The position numbers were made by a program, and so were the translations under genes. From assembly GCA_028686075.1 (NCBI GenBank), contig JAQUCT010000013.1, positions 1 to 32,280 of the forward strand: a stretch of 32,280 bases of DNA, in the 5' to 3' direction. The stretch comes from Bacillota bacterium (GTDB taxonomy: Bacteria; Bacillota; Clostridia; Ch29). Shown here one piece after another: positions 1 to 6,664 of the stretch. Numbering within the stretch: the stretch's first letter is position 1; every line of letters begins with the position of its first letter. Under the pieces are notes generated by a model. That model saw nothing but the letters and a program-made list of their open reading frames with translations. It was not told the origin of the DNA and did not search any database.

Positions 1-98
1 AAAAGGCGAAAAAGGCAATAGCTGTCCTTAAAACCAATACCTATTCCGAGACACTGCGGGAACTGCTTTTATTTGCCGTCGAAAGGACAAAAAAAGTG

Positions 99-127
99 TT
101 GTCAATTGTAAGACCGTATTATATAAT
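99..127 (+). promoter_or_regulatory. Sigma-A-type promoter for the first gene
   Basis: TTGTCA at 99-104 and a perfect TATAAT at 122-127 are separated by 17 bases. Transcription would start near 134 and give a leader of about 110 nt before the ATG at 244. No other plus-strand gene lies closer, so it is assigned to the ATC-hydrolase-like gene. Position and consensus match are seen; activity is inferred. Confidence 0.7.
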
Positions 128-243
128 AAGCAGGGACAAACTAGGAGCCGGCAGGGCTCTTTGTTTATATACAGAGAAATATGACTAAATTAGAGGGCTT
201 ACTAAAAAAGTTTAATATTATTTCGGTTAGGAGGATGCTATTC

Positions 244-711
244 ATGTCGAATGAAAGGGACTTCCTGGAGGTTTACAAAAAGCTTAAAAGGAACGAGATA
301 AAGAGAATGGTGGACATAACCCGAAGACTTCAGCAAAAGTACGGTCCCCAGGTTGCCGATGATATTGCAGAGGTCTTTACTGAAGGGGCCCATAATAAAT
401 GGAGTCTCAAAGACAAGGGCGATGCCGGCCTGGAAGAACTGTACAAGCTCATGTGGGAAACAAAGAATGGGATTATTGACCACGAAATGGAGATAAAGGA
501 AGACGGGGAACTGCAGCTTAGGGTCAAGGACTGCTTCTACGCCAAAGAATACAAAAAACTGGGTGCTCAGGACCTTGGATACAAATACTGCTGCATGTGC
601 GAGTACCCGGTTGTTGACGTTTTTAATCCCCGGATACGTTTCAAAAGGTATAATACGCTTATGCAAAACTTCGACCGCTGCGACCACTGCTACAGATTAA
701 TAGAAGAGTAA
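244..711 (+). CDS. ATC hydrolase-like small protein (L-2-amino-thiazoline-4-carboxylic acid hydrolase family, tentative)
   Basis: A 155-residue soluble protein without signal peptide or membrane segment. The start at 244 is chosen because AGGAGG lies at 229-234, nine bases upstream; the upstream ATGs at 181 and 235 have no such site. The N-terminal half is charged and helical. The C-terminal quarter has a Cys-rich pattern: CCMCEYPVVDVFNPRIRF near residues 115-132, then CDHCYR near 146-151. Paired Cys/Asp and a terminal Cys-rich stretch after an aromatic-basic segment resemble the L-2-amino-thiazoline-4-carboxylic acid hydrolase family as I remember it. That family is known for cysteine-related thiazoline hydrolysis, but many members are uncharacterised. 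The gene stands alone behind its own promoter, with no neighbouring cysteine-metabolism gene. It could instead be a small metal-binding protein. The gene call is firm; the function is tentative. Confidence 0.6.
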   Translation: MSNERDFLEVYKKLKRNEIKRMVDITRRLQQKYGPQVADDIAEVFTEGAHNKWSLKDKGDAGLEELYKLMWETKNGIIDHEMEIKEDGELQLRVKDCFYAKEYKKLGAQDLGYKYCCMCEYPVVDVFNPRIRFKRYNTLMQNFDRCDHCYRLIEE

Positions 712-744
712 AAAAAGGGACAAGGGACGGTTTTTTGTCCCTTT
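711..744 (-). terminator. Inverted repeat with U-tract on the minus strand; GGGACA-type repeat
   Basis: A 10-bp perfect stem (AAAGGGACAA at 714-723 with TTGTCCCTTT at 735-744) encloses an 11-base loop. Read on the minus strand the stem runs straight into a T-tract (complement of 711-716), so it can end transcripts coming from the minus-strand alaX gene. Read on the plus strand the T-run sits in the loop, so it is a poorer terminator for the first gene. The GGGAC core is shared with other inverted repeats in this window (14727-14808, 28984-29066). Confidence 0.5.
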
Positions 745-751
745 CTGCTTC

Positions 752-949
752 TATATATAACGCATTAATTATATTATATTCCTTTATCTGTCATTCCGAA
801 GAAGCGAAGCCCGAAGAATCCGACTTTGTCGTTCTGAACGTAGTGAAGAATCTTCTTTGATAGATCCTTCGCTATCGCTCAGGATGACAAGGGGGTCGCT
901 CAGGATGACACGCAAGGGGATGTAAAGTCTTAAGCACGTTATATATATA
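752..949. repeat. MITE-like inverted-repeat element, copy A
   Basis: The element is bounded by inverted ends of about 45 bp. The left end begins TATATATAACGCATTAA and leads to TGTCATTCC. The right end runs GGATGACACGCAAGGGG to CACGTTATATATATA. The interior holds the TGTCATTCCGAAGAAGCGAA / CGCTCAGGATGACA motifs common in interspersed bacterial repeats, with a short internal duplication of CGCTCAGGATGACA around 876-911. No ORF is present, so it would be non-autonomous. Its right end overlaps the stop codon of alaX. Copy B has the same orientation and nearly the same left 75 bases. Confidence 0.65.
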
Positions 950-2141
950 CAGTTTTAAGTATTTCCTTGTGCAGCATATCCAACAATTCTTCGGCATCTT
1001 CGGCACTTTCAAATCCTCCCTGCACCACCCGGTCATTACCTCCGCCCCGGCCGCTATGCTGCGACATTACTTTTTTAAAGGGTTTTCGCATGTCCATATT
1101 TATATCCTCCGACCGGCCAGCGATAACCTGGCTCTTTTCGCCTGTGTTACAAAGCATAGCGATGCAGCCTTCGCTGCGGGTGATAGCGGAGGCAAGAAGG
1201 CGGAGTTCCTCGAAGGGACGGTTGTCAAACAAAACCTTAACCACCCTTATACCCTTTTCCAAAGGAGCACTGTCGACCAAGGCCCGGGCTTCGTATTCGC
1301 AGAGGCTTTCCTTTAGTCCCTCTATGGTTTTTAAAAGGGCCTTATTATCCGATACAATCCTTTCTACTGTATCCGCCGTTTCAAAGTCTCTTACCGAAAG
1401 CAGCGCGGAAATCCTGTTTATACTCTCATTTTTGCCCTGAAAATCCCTAAGTGCCCGGCCGCCGCACAGGAATTCTATGCGGGTGTTATTCTTGCTTTTT
1501 TCCCAGTGCCTTATTTTAATAAGTCCGACGCTCCCGGTATGCGAAGGGTGCGTTCCCCCGCAGGGTGAGTAATCAAAACCGTCTATCTCTACTATTCGTA
1601 TGTCCTCTTTAACCGCCGGCGGTTTACGAAGGGGTAGTTTTGATATGTCCTTTGGTTCCACAATATAGGTTTTTATCGCCCGGTTGTCAAAGACTATTTC
1701 GTTTGCCAGCTGTTCCGCCCGGGTTATCTGGTTCTCGGTTAAACGTTGCACATTTAGGTCTATGTTTACAAACTGATTGCCCAGGTGGAAACCAACGGTG
1801 CCTGCCCCTGCTATCTTTTCAAAGACGGCGGACAGTATGTGCTGGCCTGCGTGCTGTTGCATGTGGTCAAAGCGCCGATGCCAGTCAATCTTCCCGGACA
1901 CGGTGCGGGATTTGGGCTGCCCTTCCAGCATATGTACTATTTCGTCTCCCCGTTCCTGCACGTCGGTCACCGGGATTTCGTCAATCAGGCCGGTATCGAA
2001 GGGCTGGCCGCCGCCTGTGGGATAAAAGACCGTTCTGTCCAGCACTACTTCAAAGCCGCCCTCCACTTTGGCCAAGTGTTTTACCTGTGCATCAAATTCC
2101 GTTGTATAGGCATTGTCCCTGTATAATTTTGAAGTGCCCAT
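939..2141 (-). CDS. alaX: Alanyl-tRNA editing protein (AlaX-type, DHHA1-containing)
   Basis: A 400-residue homologue of the editing and C-terminal parts of alanyl-tRNA synthetase, without the aminoacylation domain. It is expected to hydrolyse mischarged Ser-tRNA(Ala) (or Gly-tRNA(Ala)) in trans in the cytosol. Visible are the N-terminal second-domain fold (VFYPTGGGQPFDTG, residues 38-51), the zinc/catalytic motifs HAGQH (H97, H101) and CGGTH (C194, H198), and a DHHA1-like tail with SGRGGGNDRVVQGG near 366-379. The length fits the long AlaX class. The start is supported by AAAGGAG six bases upstream on the minus strand. It is the only minus-strand gene in this region and is flanked on both sides by MITE-like copies. 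Its TAA stop lies in the terminal repeat of copy A, and its upstream region lies in copy B, so its promoter may come from the repeat. Confidence 0.9.
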   Translation of the reverse strand: MGTSKLYRDNAYTTEFDAQVKHLAKVEGGFEVVLDRTVFYPTGGGQPFDTGLIDEIPVTDVQERGDEIVHMLEGQPKSRTVSGKIDWHRRFDHMQQHAGQHILSAVFEKIAGAGTVGFHLGNQFVNIDLNVQRLTENQITRAEQLANEIVFDNRAIKTYIVEPKDISKLPLRKPPAVKEDIRIVEIDGFDYSPCGGTHPSHTGSVGLIKIRHWEKSKNNTRIEFLCGGRALRDFQGKNESINRISALLSVRDFETADTVERIVSDNKALLKTIEGLKESLCEYEARALVDSAPLEKGIRVVKVLFDNRPFEELRLLASAITRSEGCIAMLCNTGEKSQVIAGRSEDINMDMRKPFKKVMSQHSGRGGGNDRVVQGGFESAEDAEELLDMLHKEILKTVYI

Positions 2142-2168
2142 GTCCTGCTCCTTTCCGCTATTTTTACT

Positions 2169-2370
2169 ACATACAACGTATTAATAGTATTACATTCCTT
2201 TACCTGTCATTCCGAAGAAGCGAAACCCGAAGAATCCGACTATGTCGTTCTGAAGAAGCAAAGCCCGAAGAATCTTACTTGCAGATAGACATTTAGCTAT
2301 TGCAAGGTCCTTCGCTATCGCTCAGGATGACACGATAGGAAATGTAAAGTTTTTAAAGTTTTATATATAA
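2169..2370. repeat. MITE-like inverted-repeat element, copy B
   Basis: This copy has the same architecture and orientation as copy A. The left end has ACATACAACGTATTAA followed by CTGTCATTCCGAAGAAGCGA; the right end has CGCTCAGGATGACACGA, ATGTAAAGTTTTTAAAG and TTATATATAA. The interior repeats a CCGAAGAATC block twice (about 2229 and 2268). It occupies most of the 327-base gap between the divergent alaX and amidase genes. No coding sequence was found in it. Confidence 0.65.
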
Positions 2371-2394
2371 CAACAGTGTATCAGCTTTGGAGGC

Positions 2395-2422
2395 TAGATT
2401 ACAAGGGGTGCCGTCTAATCTA
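2395..2422 (+). other. Hairpin in the leader of the amidase gene
   Basis: TAGATTA at 2395-2401 can pair with TAATCTA at 2416-2422 around a 14-base loop, 46 bases before the amidase start. There is no U-tract, so it is not an obvious terminator. No known riboswitch consensus is recognised. It may be a protein-binding or RNA-stability element, or chance. Confidence 0.3.
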
Positions 2423-2468
2423 TGGCAAGAAGTAAATCCTCTTCATATTATGTAATGGAGGTGATTAG

Positions 2469-3164
2469 ATGAGGATTTGTATAGATCCTGGCCATGGTGG
2501 GGACGACCCGGGGTTGCAAGCTTTTGGGATAACCGAAAAAAACGTAAACCTTGATATAGCGTTTAAACTAAAACAGCTTCTTGAGCATAATGGTACAGGA
2601 GTTGTGCTTACAAGGGATAAGGATGAGACCTTAGAGCCTGCCGAGAGGGTAGAAAGGATAAACCAGTCGGGGGCCGATTATACCATATCCATACACTGTA
2701 ATGGGGGGCCAGTATCGGCAAAAGGAGTGGAGACGGTTTATGGGCACAACGCCCAGACGGGAAAGGAACTGGCAGAAAGCATACTGAGGGAGATTTCCAA
2801 CCTGGGGATTGCCAGGAGGAGGGCCTACAACAAGCTCAACGCCAAGAGGGAGGACTATTCCTTCGTGATAAGGGAGGCGCAAATGACTGCTGTGCTGGTG
2901 GAGACTGCGTTTATTACCAACCCATCGGATAACCATCTGCTTTCCCGGAATCCCTTCAGGAAAAAAATCGCCAACGCCATCGCTACCGGTATTTACAATA
3001 CTGTGCAAATAAATGAGCAGAAGAGCAGCCACTGGGCCCTGCCCTTTTTTAACCAGATAAAGGAGGAGGGGCTTGTGCAGGACCAGTATCCGTTGGAAAA
3101 GGAAGTCAGCTGGGGGGAGTTTTCTATGGTGCTGGCCCGTCTCATTGAAAAATTCAAAAAGTAA
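2469..3164 (+). CDS. N-acetylmuramoyl-L-alanine amidase (Amidase_3) with SLH-like C-terminal motif
   Basis: A 231-residue zinc amidase that would cleave the bond between N-acetylmuramic acid and L-alanine in peptidoglycan. The Amidase_3 signature is complete: DPGHGG with H9, E23 in TEKNVN, H76 in SIHCN, and catalytic E145 in VETAF. Residues about 186-231 (SSHWALPFFNQIKEEGLV...SWGEFSMVLARLIEK) resemble a single S-layer-homology repeat, as seen on clostridial and phage cell-wall enzymes. GGAGGTGA lies just before the ATG. No signal peptide or membrane helix is visible, unlike typical CwlD or AmiC enzymes. It may act after cell lysis, be released by a non-classical route, or be a former phage endolysin. 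It has its own leader and is followed by a separately promoted gene. Confidence 0.88.
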   Translation: MRICIDPGHGGDDPGLQAFGITEKNVNLDIAFKLKQLLEHNGTGVVLTRDKDETLEPAERVERINQSGADYTISIHCNGGPVSAKGVETVYGHNAQTGKELAESILREISNLGIARRRAYNKLNAKREDYSFVIREAQMTAVLVETAFITNPSDNHLLSRNPFRKKIANAIATGIYNTVQINEQKSSHWALPFFNQIKEEGLVQDQYPLEKEVSWGEFSMVLARLIEKFKK

Positions 3165-3171
3165 AGTCATG

Positions 3172-3200
3172 TTTAAAATCCCTGCGGTGCATGGTATAAT
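3172..3200 (+). promoter_or_regulatory. Extended -10 promoter for the ECF S-component gene
   Basis: TATAAT at 3195-3200 is preceded by TGG (3192-3194), an extended -10. A weak -35, TTTAAA at 3172-3177, sits 17 bases upstream. Transcription starting near 3207 gives a leader of under 30 nt before the ATG at 3234, so there is no room for a riboswitch. Confidence 0.5.
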
Positions 3201-3233
3201 CAAGTTGAAATTATTTTTTGGAGGGACCAATGG

Positions 3234-3746
3234 ATGAACAAAACTCATAAATTGATTGTAGCGTCACTTTTGACGGCGTTGGTAACAGTGGCCACGATGG
3301 CCTTCCAGGTGCCTGTACCGGCGACAAAGGGATATATAAATCTTGGGGATACTGTAATATTTATAGCCGCGCTACTTTTAGGTCCCAGATACGGAGCGGT
3401 GGCGGGCGGCGTTGGATCGGCACTGGCCGATTTGCTATCCCCTTACGCTGTGTGGGCACCCTTTACCTTTGTTATAAAAGGGCTGGAAGGTCTTATAGTC
3501 GGATATGTGTTCTACCGCCTGTTTTCCGGCAAGAACAGCATAGGGTCAAGGATTGCAGCCATGCTGCTTGGCGGGCTGTGGATGGCGGTGGGCTATTTCG
3601 CCGCCGAGGTAATTCTATATGGTTTTCCCGCGGCACTAATAGAACTTCCAGGCAACACCATCCAGGCTTTGGGAAGTGCAGCCATTGCGTTGCCGATTGT
3701 TGAGGTACTATCCAGGGTGAATGTATTAAAAAATATGAATAACTGA
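3234..3746 (+). CDS. ECF transporter S component (substrate-binding membrane subunit)
   Basis: A 170-residue very hydrophobic protein with five to six predicted membrane segments. It matches the ECF S-component pattern: an N-terminal helix with LTALVTVATMAF (residues 13-24), the conserved GYINLGDTVIFIAALLLGPRYGAVAGGVGSALADLL block (33-68), and WAPFTFVIKGLEGLIVGY (74-91). S components capture a vitamin or cofactor precursor in the membrane and dock onto a shared energising module (EcfA, EcfA', EcfT), which is not in this window and is usually encoded elsewhere. The sequence fits the riboflavin/hydroxymethylpyrimidine-like S group, but substrate cannot be assigned from sequence alone. GGAGGGAC precedes the ATG. 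It is transcribed alone from its own promoter. Confidence 0.8.
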   Translation: MNKTHKLIVASLLTALVTVATMAFQVPVPATKGYINLGDTVIFIAALLLGPRYGAVAGGVGSALADLLSPYAVWAPFTFVIKGLEGLIVGYVFYRLFSGKNSIGSRIAAMLLGGLWMAVGYFAAEVILYGFPAALIELPGNTIQALGSAAIALPIVEVLSRVNVLKNMNN

Positions 3747-3770
3747 TGCCACGGCAGGAATAATATTCCA

Positions 3771-3799
3771 TTGACAAAAGATGAGAAAAAGTGTATAAT
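3771..3799 (+). promoter_or_regulatory. Consensus sigma-A promoter of the transporter leader RNA
   Basis: TTGACA at 3771-3776 and TATAAT at 3794-3799 are both perfect and separated by exactly 17 bases. This is the strongest promoter match seen in the window. Transcription would start near 3806 and produce the structured leader ending in the terminator at 4036-4108. Confidence 0.8.
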
Positions 3800-3805
3800 T
3801 TTAAT

Positions 3806-4108
3806 GTTTTTTAATTGGCCTATAACGGATGAAGTACATTCAGGCAGTAGCTTAGTAATGCGAGCAGGCACACGTTTCATTAATGGGTGTCGGCGAGTGT
3901 TAGACAACAAAAAAAGCGAAATCTGGACTGGAAAAATCTACAACTGGAGAACTGGGACCTTTATTAGTTCATTGTTGAATGGGCTGGTAATAAGTCATAC
4001 CGAAGAATGTATGGCTTGAGGTGAGTTGAGAGATGAAACCTAGGTACTCTAACTCTCTTTCTGAATACACGCAGAAAGAGAGTTAGAGTGGCTGGGTTTT
4101 TTGTTTTT
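3806..4108 (+). ncRNA. Structured leader RNA or attenuator upstream of the amino-acid ABC transporter (class unassigned)
   Basis: A non-coding stretch of about 300 nt lies between a consensus promoter and a strong terminator, 118 bases before the binding-protein gene. AAGTCATAC (3992-4000) pairs with GTATGGCTT (4009-4017), nine pairs with one G-U. GAGTTGAGAG (4023-4032) can pair with CTCTAACTC (4047-4055), with one bulged G; this would destroy the 5' arm of the terminator. Two mutually exclusive pairings of this kind are the usual sign of transcription attenuation. The 5' part (AACGGATGAAG near 3825) is loosely T-box-like, but the invariant T-box sequence AGGGTGGNACCGCG is absent, and lysine, SAM, glycine and purine riboswitch consensus blocks were not found. 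It could also be an independent small RNA. Confidence 0.55.
4036..4108 (+). terminator. Very long intrinsic terminator hairpin of the transporter leader
   Basis: ACTCTAACTCTCTTTCTG (4046-4063) pairs perfectly with its complement at 4072-4089 around an 8-base loop. Outward pairing continues from AAACCTAGGT (4036-4045) to GGCTGGGTTT (4090-4099) with one mismatch and two G-U pairs, giving a stem of about 28 bp. A T-rich tract follows. The inner 5' arm is shared with the possible antiterminator described for the leader. Confidence 0.85.
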
Positions 4109-4226
4109 GTTATAAGCCACGAATCGACTTATTAAAAAAAATGTAAGGGGTGAGGATTGTATTCTTATAGGAATTGTTTTGTAGGAGTGTCGGAAATCTA
4201 AAAATTAAGGGGAGTGTTTTGATTAA

Positions 4227-5081
4227 ATGTTAAGGGGAAAAGGATTGTTCTTTACAATAGTATCAATTTTAGTTTTATCGCTGGCTTTGGTAGGATGTAC
4301 ACAGGACCCTGCAAAGGAAAATGGTAACGATACAAATAAAGAGGACCCATCCAGTGAATCAGAAAATGTTGATGACAGTCTGGACAGGGTATTGGATGCG
4401 GGAGTATTAACCGTTGTAGGTAGCGGCGACTATCCTCCCTTCAACTTTTATGATGAAAACGATAACGTTGTCGGGTTTGATGTGGATACAGGCGAAGAGA
4501 TTGCAAAACGCCTGGGAGTTGAACTAAACTATGAGACATCGGCCTGGGACGGACTGCCCGACGGGCTGAGGGCAGGTCGTTATGATGCAATATTGGGCAG
4601 TATGGCAATAACCGAAGAAAGACTTGAAGTTGTCAGCTTTACCATTCCGTACTATTATTCGGGAGCACAGCTTATTGTACGGAAGGATTCCGGTATTACC
4701 GATGCAGGCCAGATGGAAGGCAAAGAGATAGGCGTAGTGACAGGGGAAACGTTTATGGAAGATGCCCAAAACTTGGGTGCAGGTGTTGTTCCCTACGAAG
4801 GGGTTAACCAGATTCTTATGGAGCTTTTAAACGGCAGGGTGGATGGAATGATTACCGACCGCCTAGTTGCGCTAAATGGTATGAACCAAATAAAAGGCGG
4901 CGATGACCTGACATTAGCCGGTGACCTGCTACGCCTGGAAGAGATGGCACTGGCAGTAAAGCAGGAGGATAATAAGCTAAGAGAGAAACTTGACGAAATA
5001 CTTCAGGAAATGCATAACGATGGGACTTTGACAAAGATAAGTGAAAAGTGGCATGAAGGAAGAGATATTACAGTAAAATAA
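4227..5081 (+). CDS. Polar amino-acid ABC transporter, substrate-binding lipoprotein
   Basis: A 284-residue extracytoplasmic solute-binding protein of family 3. The N-terminus is a lipoprotein signal, with a hydrophobic stretch at residues 7-22 and lipobox LVGC with C24 as the lipidated residue, so it would be anchored on the outer face of the membrane. A low-complexity acidic linker (about 25-48) follows. The binding domain begins LDRVLDAGVLTVVGSGDYPPFNFYDENDNVVGFDVD and shows the family-3 hallmark GFDVD and the RYDAILGSMAITEER segment. The substrate is probably a polar amino acid, not resolvable here. The start at 4227 is the only ATG that keeps the signal peptide; the RBS AAGGGGAG is rather far, at 13 bases. 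It is followed by an intercistronic terminator and then the permease and ATPase. Confidence 0.92.
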   Translation: MLRGKGLFFTIVSILVLSLALVGCTQDPAKENGNDTNKEDPSSESENVDDSLDRVLDAGVLTVVGSGDYPPFNFYDENDNVVGFDVDTGEEIAKRLGVELNYETSAWDGLPDGLRAGRYDAILGSMAITEERLEVVSFTIPYYYSGAQLIVRKDSGITDAGQMEGKEIGVVTGETFMEDAQNLGAGVVPYEGVNQILMELLNGRVDGMITDRLVALNGMNQIKGGDDLTLAGDLLRLEEMALAVKQEDNKLREKLDEILQEMHNDGTLTKISEKWHEGRDITVK

Positions 5082-5089
5082 CCTGATTG

Positions 5090-5121
5090 GGCACGGTTCC
5101 ATCAGGGACCGTGCCTTTTTG
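5090..5121 (+). terminator. Intercistronic terminator between binding protein and permease
   Basis: GGCACGGTTCC (5090-5100) pairs with GGGACCGTGCC (5105-5115), an 11-bp stem with one G-U pair and a 4-base loop, followed by TTTTT. Partial readthrough would give more binding protein than permease and ATPase, a common stoichiometry in binding-protein-dependent transporters. Confidence 0.8.
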
Positions 5122-5142
5122 ATTTAAAGAGGAGATGGATAA

Positions 5143-5814
5143 ATGATTGATATACCTTGGGACTTTACAGTTATACCTTCATATTTCCCCAGGTTTTATG
5201 GAGCTGCATGGTTGACATTGCAGATTACCGTCCTTGGGATACTGTTGGGCCTGGTACTCGGACTAATTACCGCCCTTATGCGGATATCAAGGAGTAAAAT
5301 CATCCAGGGACCTGCTTTGTTTTATATATGGATTATTAGGGGTACCCCGCTACTGCTGCAGCTTTTTATCATTTATTTCGGCCTTGTGGAATTCGTTGAT
5401 ATTCCAAGACTGACTTCGGCAGTTATAGGGCTGGGCGTTCATAACGGGGCGTATATGGCGGAGATATTCCGCGGAGCTATTCAGTCTATCGACCGTGGGC
5501 AAAAAGAAGCTGCTTACAGCCTGGGTATGACTAAGACAAAGGCCATGAGAAGGATAATTCTGCCCCAGGCCTTCAAAAGGTCGGTGCCTCCTTTGGGGAA
5601 CCAGTTTATTATTGCGTTAAAGGATTCATCCCTGGCCAGTGCTGTTTCGGTACGGGAGCTGCTGTTAACGGCAAGACAGATTGGCTCGTCTACAATGATG
5701 ATGCTGGAGATGTTCGTAGTGGTCGGGGTCTATTATTTGCTGATGACTTCCGTATTAACCGTATTGGTAGGTAAACTGGAGAAACGTCTAAAGGTCAGTG
5801 ACCGTAGGAGCTAG
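5143..5814 (+). CDS. Polar amino-acid ABC transporter, permease
   Basis: A 223-residue inner-membrane permease of the HisM/GlnP (His/Glu/Gln/Arg) family. An N-terminal amphipathic segment is followed by about five membrane helices: [23 protein letters not shown] (residues 24-46), [26 protein letters not shown], then the cytoplasmic EAA loop ([22 protein letters not shown], about 122-145) that contacts the ATPase, and two C-terminal helices. The usual length of this family is 210-240 residues. AGAGGAG lies upstream of the ATG. It forms an operon with the ATPase, whose start lies 13 bases beyond the permease stop. One permease gene implies a homodimeric channel. Confidence 0.93.
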   Translation: MIDIPWDFTVIPSYFPRFYGAAWLTLQITVLGILLGLVLGLITALMRISRSKIIQGPALFYIWIIRGTPLLLQLFIIYFGLVEFVDIPRLTSAVIGLGVHNGAYMAEIFRGAIQSIDRGQKEAAYSLGMTKTKAMRRIILPQAFKRSVPPLGNQFIIALKDSSLASAVSVRELLLTARQIGSSTMMMLEMFVVVGVYYLLMTSVLTVLVGKLEKRLKVSDRRS

Positions 5815-5827
5815 GGAGGTTGAATTA

Positions 5828-6550
5828 ATGATACAGGTAAAAAAGCTTAATAAATGGTTTGGGAAACTTCATGTATTAAAGGATGTAGATATTTCGGTTA
5901 AGGAAAAGGAAGTCGTGGTTATAATAGGGGCCAGCGGTTCGGGTAAAAGTACCCTGCTCAGGTGCATCAATTTTCTGGAAAGAGCGCAAAAGGGACAAAT
6001 ATTTATAGAGGGCAAAGAGGTAAAGCCCAAAGGAAAGGATCTGCACCTTATAAGGCAGGATGTGGGAATGGTGTTCCAGCACTTTAACCTTTTCCCTCAT
6101 AAGACTGTTTTGCAAAACGTTATAGAAGGACCGACCCAGGTTAAAAAGATGCCCATGAGCCAGGCAAAGGAGTTAGGGCACGAGCTGTTGAAAAAGGTCG
6201 GCCTGGAGGATAAGGCTAACTCCTACCCGAGCATGATATCCGGCGGCCAGAAACAGAGGGTTGCCATAGCAAGGGCACTGGCCATGCAACCGAAGGTACT
6301 ACTGTTTGACGAACCCACATCGGCTCTTGACCCGGAACTGGTTGGAGAAGTGCTGGTGGTAATGGATGACCTGGCTAAGGAAGGGATGACAATGGTGGTG
6401 GTAACCCACGAAATGTGGTTTGCCAAAGAAGCGGCAGACAGGGTTATCTATATGGATGCGGGCAGGATAATAGAAGAGGGAACGCCTGAGAAAATATTCA
6501 GTAAGCCGGAGAATGAAAGAACTCAGGCTTTTTTGAAGCAGATACTGTGA
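5828..6550 (+). CDS. Polar amino-acid ABC transporter, ATP-binding protein (GlnQ/HisP type)
   Basis: A 240-residue ABC ATPase that drives the adjacent permease. Residues 34-42 form Walker A (GASGSGKST). The Q-loop is in VFQHFNLF, the signature is [16 protein letters not shown], Walker B is [14 protein letters not shown], and the switch His is in VVTHEM. The start at 5828 is preferred over an upstream in-frame codon near 5798 because AGGGAGGT (5813-5820) sits seven bases before it and the protein then begins [19 protein letters not shown], typical of the family. The signature begins with Ile where most relatives have Leu, a minor change. No terminator is evident after the stop. Confidence 0.95.
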   Translation: MIQVKKLNKWFGKLHVLKDVDISVKEKEVVVIIGASGSGKSTLLRCINFLERAQKGQIFIEGKEVKPKGKDLHLIRQDVGMVFQHFNLFPHKTVLQNVIEGPTQVKKMPMSQAKELGHELLKKVGLEDKANSYPSMISGGQKQRVAIARALAMQPKVLLFDEPTSALDPELVGEVLVVMDDLAKEGMTMVVVTHEMWFAKEAADRVIYMDAGRIIEEGTPEKIFSKPENERTQAFLKQIL

Positions 6551-6577
6551 TTTGCTACGGGTAATATGCGGTTATAC

Positions 6578-6606
6578 TTGCAATCACTGTGTTATGTTGT
6601 TATTCT
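6578..6606 (+). promoter_or_regulatory. Possible promoter before comEC
   Basis: TTGCAA at 6578-6583 and TATTCT at 6601-6606 are separated by 17 bases, about 60 bases before the comEC start. The match is imperfect at both hexamers, so activity is uncertain. Confidence 0.35.
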
Positions 6607-6664
6607 ATCTGTAAGGTGACACTGAATTCTAAATGGATGAAAAAAACAAGGAAATCAAAAGGTC

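Noticed and set aside
3-188. Open reading frame entering from the left edge and stopping at 186-188
   Set aside because: It could be the tail of an upstream gene, but a consensus promoter lies inside it and the residues show no recognisable family. Without sequence to the left it cannot be supported.
752-949. CRISPR-like repeats in the region of copy A
   Set aside because: The repeated CGCTCAGGATGACA occurs only twice with a short spacer and belongs to an inverted-repeat element; there is no regular repeat-spacer pattern or cas gene.
1640-2296. Long plus-strand frame opposite alaX
   Set aside because: It lies antisense to a clearly recognised gene and has a Pro/Arg/Leu-rich composition typical of a shadow frame.
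3771-4019. 82-residue plus-strand frame in the transporter leader
   Set aside because: It starts within the -35 hexamer, has no ribosome binding site, and overlaps the structured leader RNA.
3806-4108. T-box or known riboswitch assignment for the leader
   Set aside because: A GATGAAG stretch near the 5' end is T-box-like, but the invariant AGGGTGGNACCGCG is missing, and lysine, SAM, purine and cobalamin cores were not found. Left unassigned.
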